Shown here: one piece after another, positions 40,813 to 49,403 of the stretch | Layout of the letters: every line of letters starts with the position of its first letter | Position numbering within the stretch: position 1 is the stretch's first letter | Assembly (NCBI RefSeq): GCF_014203895.1 | Contig: NZ_JACHJY010000004.1 | Span: 248,001 to 312,000, forward strand | Origin: Streptomyces nymphaeiformis | GTDB taxonomy: Bacteria; Actinomycetota; Actinomycetes; Streptomycetales; Streptomycetaceae | Direction: 5' to 3' | DNA: 64,000 bases | Position numbers and translations under genes: made by a program | Notes under the pieces: generated by a model | What the model saw: only the letters and a program-made list of their open reading frames with translations | Told to the model about the DNA's origin: nothing | Database searches by the model: none

Positions 40813-40843
40813 GCGTCACCGCCTCTCCGGAGCTTGCCTCCGT

Positions 40844-40881
40844 CAATCCAACCGGTGTACTGATGTTATCCGGTTGGATTG
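40844..40881. promoter_or_regulatory. Perfect inverted repeat between CGNR and arginase-type genes
   Basis: CAATCCAACCGG (40844-40855) and CCGGTTGGATTG (40870-40881), spacer 14 bp. Ideal position to control both divergent promoters; the CGNR protein is the obvious candidate binder. Two copies of GGACGGAACACC follow at about 40884-40907. Confidence 0.75.
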
Positions 40882-40937
40882 CTGGACGGAACACCGGACG
40901 GAACACCGGATGGACGCCCCGGATGTGAGGAGACGCC

Positions 40938-41849
40938 ATGGCCACTGCCGTCGAGGTCATCACCGCGCCCTGGCACCTCGGGCTGCGACCGCCCGAGCCG
41001 GGGCGCGAGCCCGGCACCTGGCGGGCCCCCGACGCGCTGCTCTCGGCCGGCCTGGAGGCGCGGCTGCGGCCGGCCAGGGTGGTGGAGCTCGACCGCCCGC
41101 CGTACGACGTCGATCCGCAGCCGGCGACCCGCATCCGCAACGGGGTGACCCTCCGCGAGCACACCCTGCTGCTCGGCGACGCCGTCGGGGCCGCGCTCGC
41201 CGCCTCCCGCTTCCCGCTCGTGGTGGGCGGCGACTGCAGCATCCTGCTCGGCTGCCTCCTGGGCGCCCGGCGCCACGGGCACTGCGGCCTGGTCCACCTC
41301 GACGGGCACAGCGACTTCCGGCACCCCGGCAACCACGACGCCGGAGCGGTCCTCGGCACGGCCGCCGGCATGGACCTGGCCCTGGCCACCGGCCGCGGCG
41401 AACTGCTCCTCACCCACTGGCCCGTGGTGGGCAGCCCGCTGGTCGCCGACGAGGACGTGATCCAGATCGGCGACCGCACGGACGAGCACAAGCCCCCGGT
41501 CGTCCGCTTCACCGCCCGGGAGGTCCAGGAGACCGGGATCGCCGGCCTCGCCGAGCGGGTCGAACGCCGTCTGGTGCGGCGCGAGCTCGACCGCGTCTGG
41601 CTCCACCTCGACCTCGACGTGCTCGACGAGCGCGTGCTGCCCGCCGTGGACTCCCCCGGCCGCCCCGGCCTCGACCTCCCCCGGCTCGCCGAACTCGTCG
41701 CGGGCCTCGTCGGCACCGGGCGGATCGTCGGCCTGAACGTCGCCATCTACGACCCCGAGCGCGACCCGCACGGCATGTACGCCGCCCCCCTCGTCGACTG
41801 CCTCGCCGCCGCCCTGTCCCCTCTCGCCACCACGGAGACGCCCGTATGA
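40938..41849 (+). CDS. Arginase/agmatinase-family enzyme
   Basis: A 303-aa ureohydrolase fold. Metal ligands are in VVGGDCSILLG (GGDCS, where His is also common), GLVHLDGHSDFRHPG (DGHxD) and VWLHLDLDVLDERVLPAVD (DLDxxD). It should bind two Mn ions. GGDCS and the missing arginine-specific loops leave the substrate open (guanidino compound). ATGA overlap with the next gene. Confidence 0.82.
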   Translation: MATAVEVITAPWHLGLRPPEPGREPGTWRAPDALLSAGLEARLRPARVVELDRPPYDVDPQPATRIRNGVTLREHTLLLGDAVGAALAASRFPLVVGGDCSILLGCLLGARRHGHCGLVHLDGHSDFRHPGNHDAGAVLGTAAGMDLALATGRGELLLTHWPVVGSPLVADEDVIQIGDRTDEHKPPVVRFTAREVQETGIAGLAERVERRLVRRELDRVWLHLDLDVLDERVLPAVDSPGRPGLDLPRLAELVAGLVGTGRIVGLNVAIYDPERDPHGMYAAPLVDCLAAALSPLATTETPV

Positions 41850-42355
41850 AGACGCTGCTCGCCGACGGCCCCGACCGCCGGTACGCCTCCGAGATGGAAC
41901 AGTTCGGGCGCCTGGCGGGGCAGTGGACGACCCTGATCACGTACTACTCCGCCGACGGCTCGCCGGTCCGCCGCCTCCTCGGCTCCTGGGAGTTCGGCTA
42001 CGCCCTGGAGGGCCGGGCCGTCGTGGACGTCTGGCAGTGGCCCGGGCGCGACGACCTGCCGCCCGAGGGGCGCGCCCCGGACGAGGAGTGCGGTCTGTGC
42101 GTGCGGATCTGGGACCCGCGCCTGCAGCTGTGGCGGTTCACCTTCCACGGGACCGCCCGCGGCGACGTGGTGCAGATGTACGCCCGGCAGATCGGCGACG
42201 AGATCGTCATGGAGCGCGCGGTCGGCGGCGACCTGGTCCGCTGGACCTTCGCCGACATCACCGCCGGCACCCTCCACTGGCGCAACGAACGCTCGGCCGA
42301 CGGCGGACGCACCTGGCACCTCGACCAGGACGTCCACGCCTACCGCCCGCTCTGA
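41846..42355 (+). CDS. Lipocalin-like (DUF1579-type) protein, coupled to the arginase-type gene
   Basis: A 169-aa protein. FGRLAGQWTTLITYYSADGS, LLGSWEFGYALEGRAVVDVW, LWRFTFHGTARGDVVQMYAR and LHWRNERSADGGRTWHLDQD form a strand-rich fold close to DUF1579/heme-lipocalin types. Its ATG overlaps the upstream stop by 4 bp. Function unknown; coupling suggests the same pathway as the hydrolase. Confidence 0.65.
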   Translation: MKTLLADGPDRRYASEMEQFGRLAGQWTTLITYYSADGSPVRRLLGSWEFGYALEGRAVVDVWQWPGRDDLPPEGRAPDEECGLCVRIWDPRLQLWRFTFHGTARGDVVQMYARQIGDEIVMERAVGGDLVRWTFADITAGTLHWRNERSADGGRTWHLDQDVHAYRPL

Positions 42356-42375
42356 GGGACCCGGCCCCTCCGGAG

Positions 42376-42813
42376 TCAGCCCGCCGCCTGCTTCAGGAGC
42401 GCCGCGATGCGCTCCTCCGTGGCCGGGGTCAGGGTCGTGAGGGCGTACGAGGTGGGCCAGAGGGTGTCCTCGTCGAGGGCGGCCTGGTCGCTGAACCCGA
42501 GCGTGGCGTAACGGGACTTGAACTTCGCGGCGCTCTGGAAGTGGCAGACGACCTTGCCGTTCCGGGCGTAGGCCGGCATGCCGTACCAGAGCTTCGCGGT
42601 GAGGCCCGGGGCGTTCTCCTTGACGAGGGCGTGGACGCGCTCGGCGAGGACGCGGTCCGCGTCCTCCATCTCGGCGATCTTCGCGAGCACATCGGGCTCG
42701 GTGTCCGCCTTCGCACCGCGGCGCGCGGACGCCTTCATCTCCTTGGCGTGCTCCTTCATCGCGGCGCGCTCGTCCTCGGTGAAGCCGTCGTAGGACGTGC
42801 CGTTCGCGGTCAT
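42376..42813 (-). CDS. DUF1801-family protein
   Basis: A 145-aa protein from the ATG at 42813 after GAGAGGGGCACCACC. Helical start GFTEDERAAMKEHAKEMKAS, then the fold of YdhG/DUF1801: LTAKLWYGMPAYARNGKVVCHFQSAAKFKSRYATLGF. Homologues have been named iron chaperones, but the bacterial role is unclear. Convergent with the 169-aa gene, 20 bp apart. Confidence 0.8.
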   Translation of the reverse strand: MTANGTSYDGFTEDERAAMKEHAKEMKASARRGAKADTEPDVLAKIAEMEDADRVLAERVHALVKENAPGLTAKLWYGMPAYARNGKVVCHFQSAAKFKSRYATLGFSDQAALDEDTLWPTSYALTTLTPATEERIAALLKQAAG

Positions 42814-42895
42814 GGTGGTGCCCCTCTCGGTTCCGTTCGACTGGCGCTGCGCGGCGATGCGGGCCTTGGCCCATTCGGGGTGGCACATGGGGGCC

Positions 42896-43306
42896 CTACC
42901 GGAGTTCCTGGATGCGGATCAGGTTGCCCGCGGGGTCGCGGAACGCGCAGTCGCGGATCCCGTACGGCTGCTCCGTCGGCTCCTGGACGACCTCGGCGTC
43001 GGCGGCGCGGACCTTCTCGAAGGTGGCGTCGAGGTTCCGGGTGGCCAGCAGGATCCAGCCGTACGTGCCCTTGGCCATCATCTCCAGGACCGTGCGGCGC
43101 TCGTCCTCGGTGATGCCGGGGTCGACGGCCGGCGGGGCCAGCAGGATGGACGTGTCCGGCTGTCCCGCGGGGCCGACCGTGATCCACCGCATCCTGCCCT
43201 GTCCGACGTCGCTGCGGACCTCGAAGCCGAGGGCGTCCCGGTAGAACGCCAGGGATGCGTCCGGGTCTTCGTGCGGGAGGGAGCTGGTGTGAATGCTGAT
43301 GTCCAT
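42896..43306 (-). CDS. VOC-superfamily (glyoxalase-like) protein
   Basis: A 136-aa protein: MDISIHTSSLPHEDPDASLAFYRDALGFEV is the first beta-alpha-beta-beta-beta unit, and YGWILLATRNLDATFEKVRA and YGIRDCAFRDPAGNLIRIQE the second. Metal site candidates are the N-terminal His and C-terminal Glu. Reaction unknown. Start at ATG 43306; a GTG three codons upstream is possible. Confidence 0.85.
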   Translation of the reverse strand: MDISIHTSSLPHEDPDASLAFYRDALGFEVRSDVGQGRMRWITVGPAGQPDTSILLAPPAVDPGITEDERRTVLEMMAKGTYGWILLATRNLDATFEKVRAADAEVVQEPTEQPYGIRDCAFRDPAGNLIRIQELR

Positions 43307-43369
43307 GGACTTCACGCTAGTGGCGGCCCCGGTCCCAGCGCTTCTCGAAAGCTGATCGGTGTGGGCGCC

Positions 43370-44761
43370 TCAGTGGTGGAAGCCCGCGCGGTCGGCGTCC
43401 GACGGCACGCCCTTCGTCAGGCGCTCCAGGGCGCGCTCCATGTCCTGCGCGAGCAGGTCGACCTCGTCGCGGCCGATGCCGTGGCGGATCATGACGCGCT
43501 GGATGACGGTCTCCTGCCGGTCGGGAGGCAGCGGGTAGGAGGGAACCTGCCAGCCGCGCATCCGGAGCTCGTCGGAGAGGTCGTACAGGCTGAAGCCCGC
43601 GCCCTCGGGGTCGGCGAGCGTGTAGGAGACGGCGGGCAGCGCGCCCTGCCCGTCGTAGAGCAGCGTGAACGGGCCCATCGCCTCGATCTTCCGGGCGAGG
43701 TACTGGGCGGTCAGCGCGCAGGCCTCCTGGACGCGCCGGTAGCCGGCCCGCCCCAGGCGCAGGAAGTTGTAGTACTGGGCGACGATCTCGCCGCCGGGGC
43801 GGGAGAAGTTCAGGGCGAACGTCGGCATGTCGCCGCCCAGGTAGTTCACCCGGAAGACGAGGTCCTCCGGCAGGAGGTCGGCGGTGCGCCAGACCGCCCA
43901 GCCCACGCCGAGGGGAGCGAGGCCGAACTTGTGGCCGGAGGCGTTGATGGAGGACACCCGCGGCAGCCGGAAGTCCCAGACGAGGTCCCGGTGGAGGAAG
44001 GGCGCGATGAAACCGCCGCTCGCCGCGTCGACGTGGATCGGGATGTCGAGCCCCGACTGCTGCTGGATCCGGTCGAGTTCGGCGGCCAGCTCGGCCACCG
44101 GCTCGTAGTCGCAGGTGTAGGTGACGCCGAGGATCGCGACGACGCCGATGGTGTTCTCGTCGACGTAGTCCTTCAGCTGGTGCGGGCGCAGGCCTGTGGC
44201 GCCCGGCTCCACGGGGACCTGGCGCAGCTCCACGTCGAAGTAGCGGGCGAACTTGTCCCAGCAGATCTGCACGGGCCCGGTGACGATGTTCGGCCGGTCG
44301 GTCGGCTTGCCCTCGGCCCGGCGCCGCTCCCGCCAGCGCCACTTCAGGGCGAGGCCGCCGAGCATGGCGGCCTCGCTGGAGCCGGTGGTGGAGCAGCCGA
44401 TCGCCGCGCCCTCGCCGTTCCCGGGGGCGTTCCACAGATCGGCCAGGATGTTCACGCACCGCGCCTCGATCTCGGCGGTCTGCGGGTACTCGTCCTTGTC
44501 GATCATGTTCTTGTCGAGGCACTCGTTCATCAGCTTGCGGACCTCGTCGTCCGTCCACGTCGTGCAGAACGTCGCCAGGTTCTGCGACGCGTTGCCGTCG
44601 AGCAGCAGCTCGTTGTGGAGCATCGCGTAGACGACCGACGGGAGGTTCGGCTCCTCCGGCATCCGGTGCTTCGGCAGCACGCGCTCACTGAGAGCGGAAG
44701 CGAACACATCGGTCGCCGCGTCGGCGACGCTCTTCGGGGCCTTCATCTCATGGAGCGCCAC
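43370..44761 (-). CDS. gadB: Glutamate decarboxylase
   Basis: A 463-aa PLP enzyme, close to the usual 466. IGCSTTGSSEAAMLGGLALKWRW binds the cofactor phosphate, IPIHVDAASGGFIAPF holds the Asp, and SSINASGHKFGLAPLG holds the Lys that bonds PLP. The C-terminus carries VMIRHGIGRDEVDLL. It converts glutamate to GABA and CO2, using up a proton. Start: GTG 44761 after GAAGGGGAAACT; an upstream ATG at 44803 lacks a site. A GadC-like transporter is 2.7 kb away. Confidence 0.93.
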   Translation of the reverse strand: MALHEMKAPKSVADAATDVFASALSERVLPKHRMPEEPNLPSVVYAMLHNELLLDGNASQNLATFCTTWTDDEVRKLMNECLDKNMIDKDEYPQTAEIEARCVNILADLWNAPGNGEGAAIGCSTTGSSEAAMLGGLALKWRWRERRRAEGKPTDRPNIVTGPVQICWDKFARYFDVELRQVPVEPGATGLRPHQLKDYVDENTIGVVAILGVTYTCDYEPVAELAAELDRIQQQSGLDIPIHVDAASGGFIAPFLHRDLVWDFRLPRVSSINASGHKFGLAPLGVGWAVWRTADLLPEDLVFRVNYLGGDMPTFALNFSRPGGEIVAQYYNFLRLGRAGYRRVQEACALTAQYLARKIEAMGPFTLLYDGQGALPAVSYTLADPEGAGFSLYDLSDELRMRGWQVPSYPLPPDRQETVIQRVMIRHGIGRDEVDLLAQDMERALERLTKGVPSDADRAGFHH

Positions 44762-44947
44762 AGTTTCCCCTTCGATCAACGGACTCGTCGACAGTCCTCT
44801 CATCAACCCACGAGGCCGGGCGGGGCGCCCGGCGGCGGCCGCCACCGTTGGCCCACCCGGGTGAGCGGGGCGCCCAGGCCCTGTCCCGCGGCTCCCCCGA
44901 CCAGTACGTTCCGGACGAAGTGGATCATCACCGGAAGGCCCCACCTC

Positions 44948-45742
44948 ATGACCTCTCGCACGATCAGCGGAACCGAGCAGCCGACCGCCGACGCCGTCGC
45001 CTCCACGGCCGAAGCCCTCAAGGCCGAAGCCCTCGACGCCGACGCCTTCGAGTCCTACGACGACCTCCCCGAGCGCCTCATCGGCTACCCGGCCGTCTTC
45101 CACGCCCTCGGCATCGGCTCCTGCGCCGTCCGTACGGTCCTGGACTACGGCTGCGGCCCCGGCAAGGTCGCCACCCGGGTCGTCGAGGCCTCCGACGCGC
45201 GCGTGGTGGCCGTCGACACCGCGCCCCGCATGCTGGAGATCGCCCGCGAGAAGCGCGCGCACCCGCGCATCGACTACCGGCTGAGCGAGGACGGCGGGCT
45301 CGGCTTCCTCGAAGACGGCTCCGTCGACGCCGCCATGGCCTGCTTCGTCTTCTCCACCACCGGAGACTTCGCCGACCTGCACGACATCGCCGCGGAGGCG
45401 CACCGGGTGCTGCGCCCCGGCGGCCGGTTCGCCGTCCTGGACCCCAACCCCCGCACCGCCGGCATCCGGTTCTCCACCTTCCGCAGCGGCGAGCCCGGCC
45501 GCGTCTACACCAAGGGCGAGCGGCGCCGCTCGCGACGGGAGCGGCCGGGCGGCGGGGCTCCGCTGGAACTGGTCGACCACCACTGGCCCTGCCAGGCGTA
45601 CCTCGACGTGCTCGGCAAGGCCGGCTTCACCGATCTGGACGTCCACGAGCCCGTGCTCACCCACCGCTCGGCGCTGCTCGGCGCCGACCCGGCGGAGGCC
45701 GGGCACCCGCCGTTCCTGGTGGTCTCCGGGGTCAGGCAGTAG
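44948..45742 (+). CDS. Class I SAM-dependent methyltransferase
   Basis: A 264-aa protein. Motif I VLDYGCGPGKVATRVVE binds SAM; motif II VVAVDTAPRML, then AHPRIDYRLSEDGGLGF and HRVLRPGGRFAVLDPNPRT complete the Rossmann fold. Substrate unknown. It is divergent from gadB with 186 bp between. GGAAGGCCCCACCTC precedes the ATG. Confidence 0.88.
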   Translation: MTSRTISGTEQPTADAVASTAEALKAEALDADAFESYDDLPERLIGYPAVFHALGIGSCAVRTVLDYGCGPGKVATRVVEASDARVVAVDTAPRMLEIAREKRAHPRIDYRLSEDGGLGFLEDGSVDAAMACFVFSTTGDFADLHDIAAEAHRVLRPGGRFAVLDPNPRTAGIRFSTFRSGEPGRVYTKGERRRSRRERPGGGAPLELVDHHWPCQAYLDVLGKAGFTDLDVHEPVLTHRSALLGADPAEAGHPPFLVVSGVRQ

Positions 45743-45751
45743 GCCTCGCCG

Positions 45752-46111
45752 TCAGCTGTCGGAGTAGCTGAAGTCCCCCACGGTCCAAGCGCTGACGTCC
45801 GCGATCGCGACGCGGTACATCCCGCCGGTCTCGGGCATGCCGACCGTCCCCTGGAGGATCCGGGCGAGGTGGAAGTGCAGGTGGGTGGGGGGCGTGTCCC
45901 TCGGTGCGACGGGGGCGAAGACGCCGGAGAACTCGCCCAGCCGGGCCGAGTCCGTCAGGACCTCCGACACGCGCTGTCTCCACAGGGCTTCCGGCGCGAG
46001 CCGCCCGGTGATGACCACTCCCCCCGCGACCACGGTGAGGGACATCTGGTTGCTCCGCCCGGACTCCACGGTGGCGGCGACGTCGACGAGCAGCTCGTCA
46101 GGGATCGACAT
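45752..46111 (-). CDS. Unknown small protein, 119 aa
   Basis: MSIPDELLVDVAATVESGRS, LTVVAGGVVITGRLAPEALW, THLHFHLARILQGTVGMPET and VAIADVSAWTVGDFSYSDS make a compact, strand-rich protein with no recognised domain or signal. Ends 9 bp from the methyltransferase stop (convergent). Confidence 0.55.
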   Translation of the reverse strand: MSIPDELLVDVAATVESGRSNQMSLTVVAGGVVITGRLAPEALWRQRVSEVLTDSARLGEFSGVFAPVAPRDTPPTHLHFHLARILQGTVGMPETGGMYRVAIADVSAWTVGDFSYSDS

Positions 46112-46129
46112 GGAAGCCGATTCTAAGAC

Positions 46130-46771
46130 TTGTTCCGCAATTCACCAGAGAGTGAGCTGTGGACTGCGCGCCGGTCGGGTGCCGGGCGCTCCAGCGTGGT
46201 CGCGCACGTGGCGCGGCTCATCAGGTGTGCCTCGTACGCCCAGCAGTCCGTCGAACCGATCGCCTACATGAGGCCTGCCAGGCCGGGCGAGCCCTATCCC
46301 TGGATGTCCGAGGCCGCGAAACGGCAGCAGGTCGGCAGGTCCCAGCTCCTTGCCGTCGAGGTCGTCGTCCCGCCGAAGGAGGTGGCCGAGGCCCTGGAGT
46401 TGGAGGACGGTGAGCGAGCTGCGCTTCGTAAGCAGGTTCTCTTCCTGGACGGGGAACCGACCGAACTCACGAGGTCGTACTACCCGCTGAGCCTGGTCGA
46501 GGGCACGGCCATCCTGGAGAAGAAGCGGATTCGAGGCGGTACGCCGGCGCTGCTCGATGCGATGGGTCTTCCCCCGCGTGAGTTCGTGGACGAGCTGTCG
46601 TCCGAGATCCCGACGGAGGAGGAAGTCGTGGCGCTGGAGCTCCCGAAGGACATGCCCGTACTGGTGGCCTTCCGGGTGGTCTATTCGGACGCCCGGCGTC
46701 CGATCGAAGTCACACTGATGACGAAGGCTGCGCACCGTTACCGGATGCGCTACAGACTGCCTGTGGCATAG
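46130..46771 (+). CDS. GntR-type UTRA domain protein lacking its HTH
   Basis: A 213-aa frame. From YMRPARPGEPYPWMSEAAKR on it is a full UTRA ligand-binding domain (LLAVEVVVPPKEVAEALELE, LTRSYYPLSLVEGT, VALELPKDMPVLVAFRVVYS). The first 45 residues do not look like a winged HTH, and there is no room upstream because the divergent gene starts at 46111. It is probably a regulator whose DNA-binding half was lost. Confidence 0.6.
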   Translation: MFRNSPESELWTARRSGAGRSSVVAHVARLIRCASYAQQSVEPIAYMRPARPGEPYPWMSEAAKRQQVGRSQLLAVEVVVPPKEVAEALELEDGERAALRKQVLFLDGEPTELTRSYYPLSLVEGTAILEKKRIRGGTPALLDAMGLPPREFVDELSSEIPTEEEVVALELPKDMPVLVAFRVVYSDARRPIEVTLMTKAAHRYRMRYRLPVA

Positions 46772-46806
46772 GAACGTCTTCGCCGGCCTCTGGACACCGT
46801 GGCGGC

Positions 46807-47182
46807 ATGGCGGAGATCCTGCGGCACCCTCGACCTGGATTCACACGGGACTGGTGGGCGCTCGACGCCGAGGGCTTCCTCGTGCAGTTCAGCTACGGCC
46901 CCGCCCCTGAGCCGCTGCTGGCGCATCTCGACCGTGTCGACGCCCGCAGCCGCCTGGCTGGAGGAGAACCGTCCCACATGGTTCGGTGATGACCCCCTGC
47001 CGCCGCTCCACGCCTTCAGCCGCGACGGAGAGTCGTCGGCCTACACCCGACGCGGTGTCTCGGACTCGCCGCTGCGGTTGTCCAAGGCGCCGACAGCCAT
47101 AGCGGGCGTTGCGGCGTTGGTTCGGCTGAAGCGGGCAGTGAGAGACACCTGGACGATCCATCTCGACCAGGGGTGGGTCTGA
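46807..47182 (+). pseudogene. Frameshifted small protein (immunity-type look)
   Basis: MAEILRHPRPGFTRDWWALDAEGFLVQFSY and PEPLLAHLDRVDA run in one frame. From about 46945 another frame carries WLEENRPTWFGDDPLPPL and SSAYTRRGVSDSPLRL. Together they make a single protein of about 125 residues, of the kind found with Streptomyces toxin clusters, but one base change in length breaks it. Confidence 0.6.
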
Positions 47183-47502
47183 CTCCGTTCGCGGGACTGC
47201 CCGTGCGCTTCGTCTCCGAGCGCCGCTTCTTCTCGCGCAGGCGCGGCGAGAGGCACCCCTGACCGGGGTGCCCGGCGCGGTGTCGTGGCCGCCCGGCAGC
47301 ACGGCGGCGCTCCGCGCCCGCTTCGTCCGCCGCCAGGGCGTGCCCCGCGCGCGTACCGCCGCTCCTCCGGCCGTACGCCCTGAGGCGCGTACTGCACTCC
47401 GACGAGTGGCCGGGGCCCGTCCCCCGTACGGCCGATCCCGGTTGCCGGGCCCCCAAGGCCGTTCAAGGCTGAACCGATCGTTCCCACGTTCGGGAGGGCC
47501 CC
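47183..47502. other. Spacer with one hairpin
   Basis: No coding frame with support. GGCACCCC / GGGGTGCC at 47252-47272 is a probable terminator. The promoter of the antiporter operon must lie in the last 150 bp but is not evident; CGGGAGG before the TTG start is clear. Confidence 0.45.
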
Positions 47503-48969
47503 TTGAGCAGCATCGACACACCGGCCGAAGTCCCCAGGCCGCGGGCCGCGACACAGACCGCCGCGCCCAGCACCATGACCTGGGTGACGCTCGCCCTGAT
47601 GACGACCGCGTCGGTCGCCAGCCTGCGGGCCGCGCCGACGATGGCCATCTACGGTCTGGCCTGCGTGTTCCTCTACCTCGTCCCGGCGATCGTCTTCCTG
47701 CTGCCGACCGCCCTGGTCTCGGCGGAGCTGGCCTCCGGCTGGAACGGCGGCGTCTACCGCTGGGTCGCCGAGGGGCTGTCCAAGCCGCTCGGATTCCTCG
47801 CGGTCTGGTGCCAGTTCGCGATGACGATCTTCTACTACCCGAGCCTGCTGGCCTTCGTCGCCTCGACCATCGCGTACGTCATCGACCCGTCCCTCGCCTC
47901 GAACGGCGTCTACACCGCGATCGTCATCATGGTCCTGTACTGGACCGGCGTCTGGGTCTCCTCGCGCGGCACCAAGGCCCTCGCGGGCCTTTCCAGTTGG
48001 GGCCTCATCATCGGCACGCTCGTGCCGGGCACGATCCTCGTCGTCCTCGGCATGGTCTTCCTCGGCCAGGGCAACCCGTCCGCCGCGCCGATGAACGCGA
48101 GCCACCTGCTGCCGGAGTGGACCGGACTCGCCAGCCTGGTCCTGATCGTCAACAACTTCCTGTCGTACTCCGGCATGGAGATGAACGCGGTCCACGTCTC
48201 CTCGCTGAAGGACCCGGCGAAGGAGTACCCGAAGTCGATGTTCCTGGCGATGGGCCTCGTCCTGCTGATCTTCATCCTGCCCGCCCTGGCCATCAGCTGG
48301 GTCGTGCCGGCCGACCAGCTCAGCCTCACCGCCGGCGTGATGCAGGCCTTCGACGCCTTCTTCTCGTACTTCGACATCGGCTGGATGACCCCGATCGCCG
48401 CCGTCATGCTGATCTCCGCCTCCCTGGCCGGCATGCTGACCTGGCTCGCCGGGCCGTCCAAGGGCCTCCTGGAGATCTCCCGCCAGGAGGGCTACCTGCC
48501 GCCGTTCCTGCAGAAGCTCAACAAGTTCGGCATCCAGCAGAACATCCTGGTCACCCAGGGCGTCGTGACCTCGGTCATCGCCCTGATGTACGCGCTCATC
48601 CCGAACGTGTCGAGCGTGTACTGGATCTTCTCCACGATCACCACGCAGGTGTACCTCATCGTGTACCTGCTGATGTTCGCCGCCGCGATGCGCCTGCGGA
48701 AGACCAAGCCCGACCACCCCCGCGGCTACCGGGTGCCCGCCCTGGGCCTGGTCTGCACGGTCGGCCTGCTCTCCTCGCTCGCGGCGCTCGGCATCGGCTT
48801 CGTACCGCCCTCCCAGTTCGGCGGCAGCAGCGTCTGGTCGTACGTCCTCTTCATCGGCTGCGGCCTGCTCGTCCTCGGGTTCCTGATCCCCTGGCTCTTC
48901 CTGAAGTTCCGCAAGCCGAACTGGCGCACCGCCGCCGCCGGCGCACCGAGCGAGGGAGGCCGGGCATGA
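47503..48969 (+). CDS. APC-family transporter, GadC-like glutamate/GABA antiporter
   Basis: A 488-aa protein from a TTG with CGGGAGG upstream. Twelve to thirteen helices; FLLPTALVSAELASGWNGGVYRWVAEGLSKPLGF is the family's helix 2-3 signature, and LLEISRQEGYLPPFLQKLNKFGIQQNILVTQ the typical late loop. It would exchange glutamate for GABA, supporting the decarboxylase at 43370. The C-terminal plug seen in E. coli GadC is short here. ATGA overlap with the next gene. Confidence 0.85.
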   Translation: MSSIDTPAEVPRPRAATQTAAPSTMTWVTLALMTTASVASLRAAPTMAIYGLACVFLYLVPAIVFLLPTALVSAELASGWNGGVYRWVAEGLSKPLGFLAVWCQFAMTIFYYPSLLAFVASTIAYVIDPSLASNGVYTAIVIMVLYWTGVWVSSRGTKALAGLSSWGLIIGTLVPGTILVVLGMVFLGQGNPSAAPMNASHLLPEWTGLASLVLIVNNFLSYSGMEMNAVHVSSLKDPAKEYPKSMFLAMGLVLLIFILPALAISWVVPADQLSLTAGVMQAFDAFFSYFDIGWMTPIAAVMLISASLAGMLTWLAGPSKGLLEISRQEGYLPPFLQKLNKFGIQQNILVTQGVVTSVIALMYALIPNVSSVYWIFSTITTQVYLIVYLLMFAAAMRLRKTKPDHPRGYRVPALGLVCTVGLLSSLAALGIGFVPPSQFGGSSVWSYVLFIGCGLLVLGFLIPWLFLKFRKPNWRTAAAGAPSEGGRA

Positions 48970-49403
48970 GTCCCACCCGCTTCGCCTCCGAACACAAGTG
49001 GATCTACTGGGGCGCGATCGTCCTCCTCGTCGGCCTCGCCGTCACCGGCCTCATCCGGTACGAGGCCGTGAAGGCGAACAACGAGACGCGGAAGAAGGCC
49101 GAACAGCTCCAGACGGAACTGGTGAAGGCCGGCTACCCCTCCCCCGACGTCGACACCGTCGAGCAGCTGCTCGGCACCGACGGCGGCGTGGTCTGCGAGC
49201 AGCCGGGCAACGCCCTGAAGGCGGCGCTCTGGAAGATCCAGCAGTCGAACGGCGCCGCGGGACCGGGCATGCGCCCCGTCATCTCCGACACCAAGGCGCT
49301 GGAGGTCGAGCGGATCGTCCTCCAGGTCTACTGCCCCGACAAGGTCGACGACTTCCAGGAGGAGCTGAACGACCTCAAGACCGACGACACCGTGCGCCGA
49401 TGA
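48966..49403 (+). CDS. Single-pass membrane protein, 145 aa
   Basis: One N-terminal helix (WIYWGAIVLLVGLAVTGLIRYEAV), then an outside helical domain (KKAEQLQTELVKAGYPSPDVD, EQLLGTDGGVVCEQPGNALK) with two cysteines. It is coupled on both sides by 4-bp overlaps, hence probably an accessory part of the transport operon. No family recognised. Confidence 0.7.
   Translation: MSPTRFASEHKWIYWGAIVLLVGLAVTGLIRYEAVKANNETRKKAEQLQTELVKAGYPSPDVDTVEQLLGTDGGVVCEQPGNALKAALWKIQQSNGAAGPGMRPVISDTKALEVERIVLQVYCPDKVDDFQEELNDLKTDDTVRR

Noticed and set aside
42797..44947. A very long plus-strand frame leading into the methyltransferase
   Set aside because: Only the part from the ATG at 44948 has protein character; the rest is the shadow of the DUF1801, VOC and gadB genes on the minus strand.
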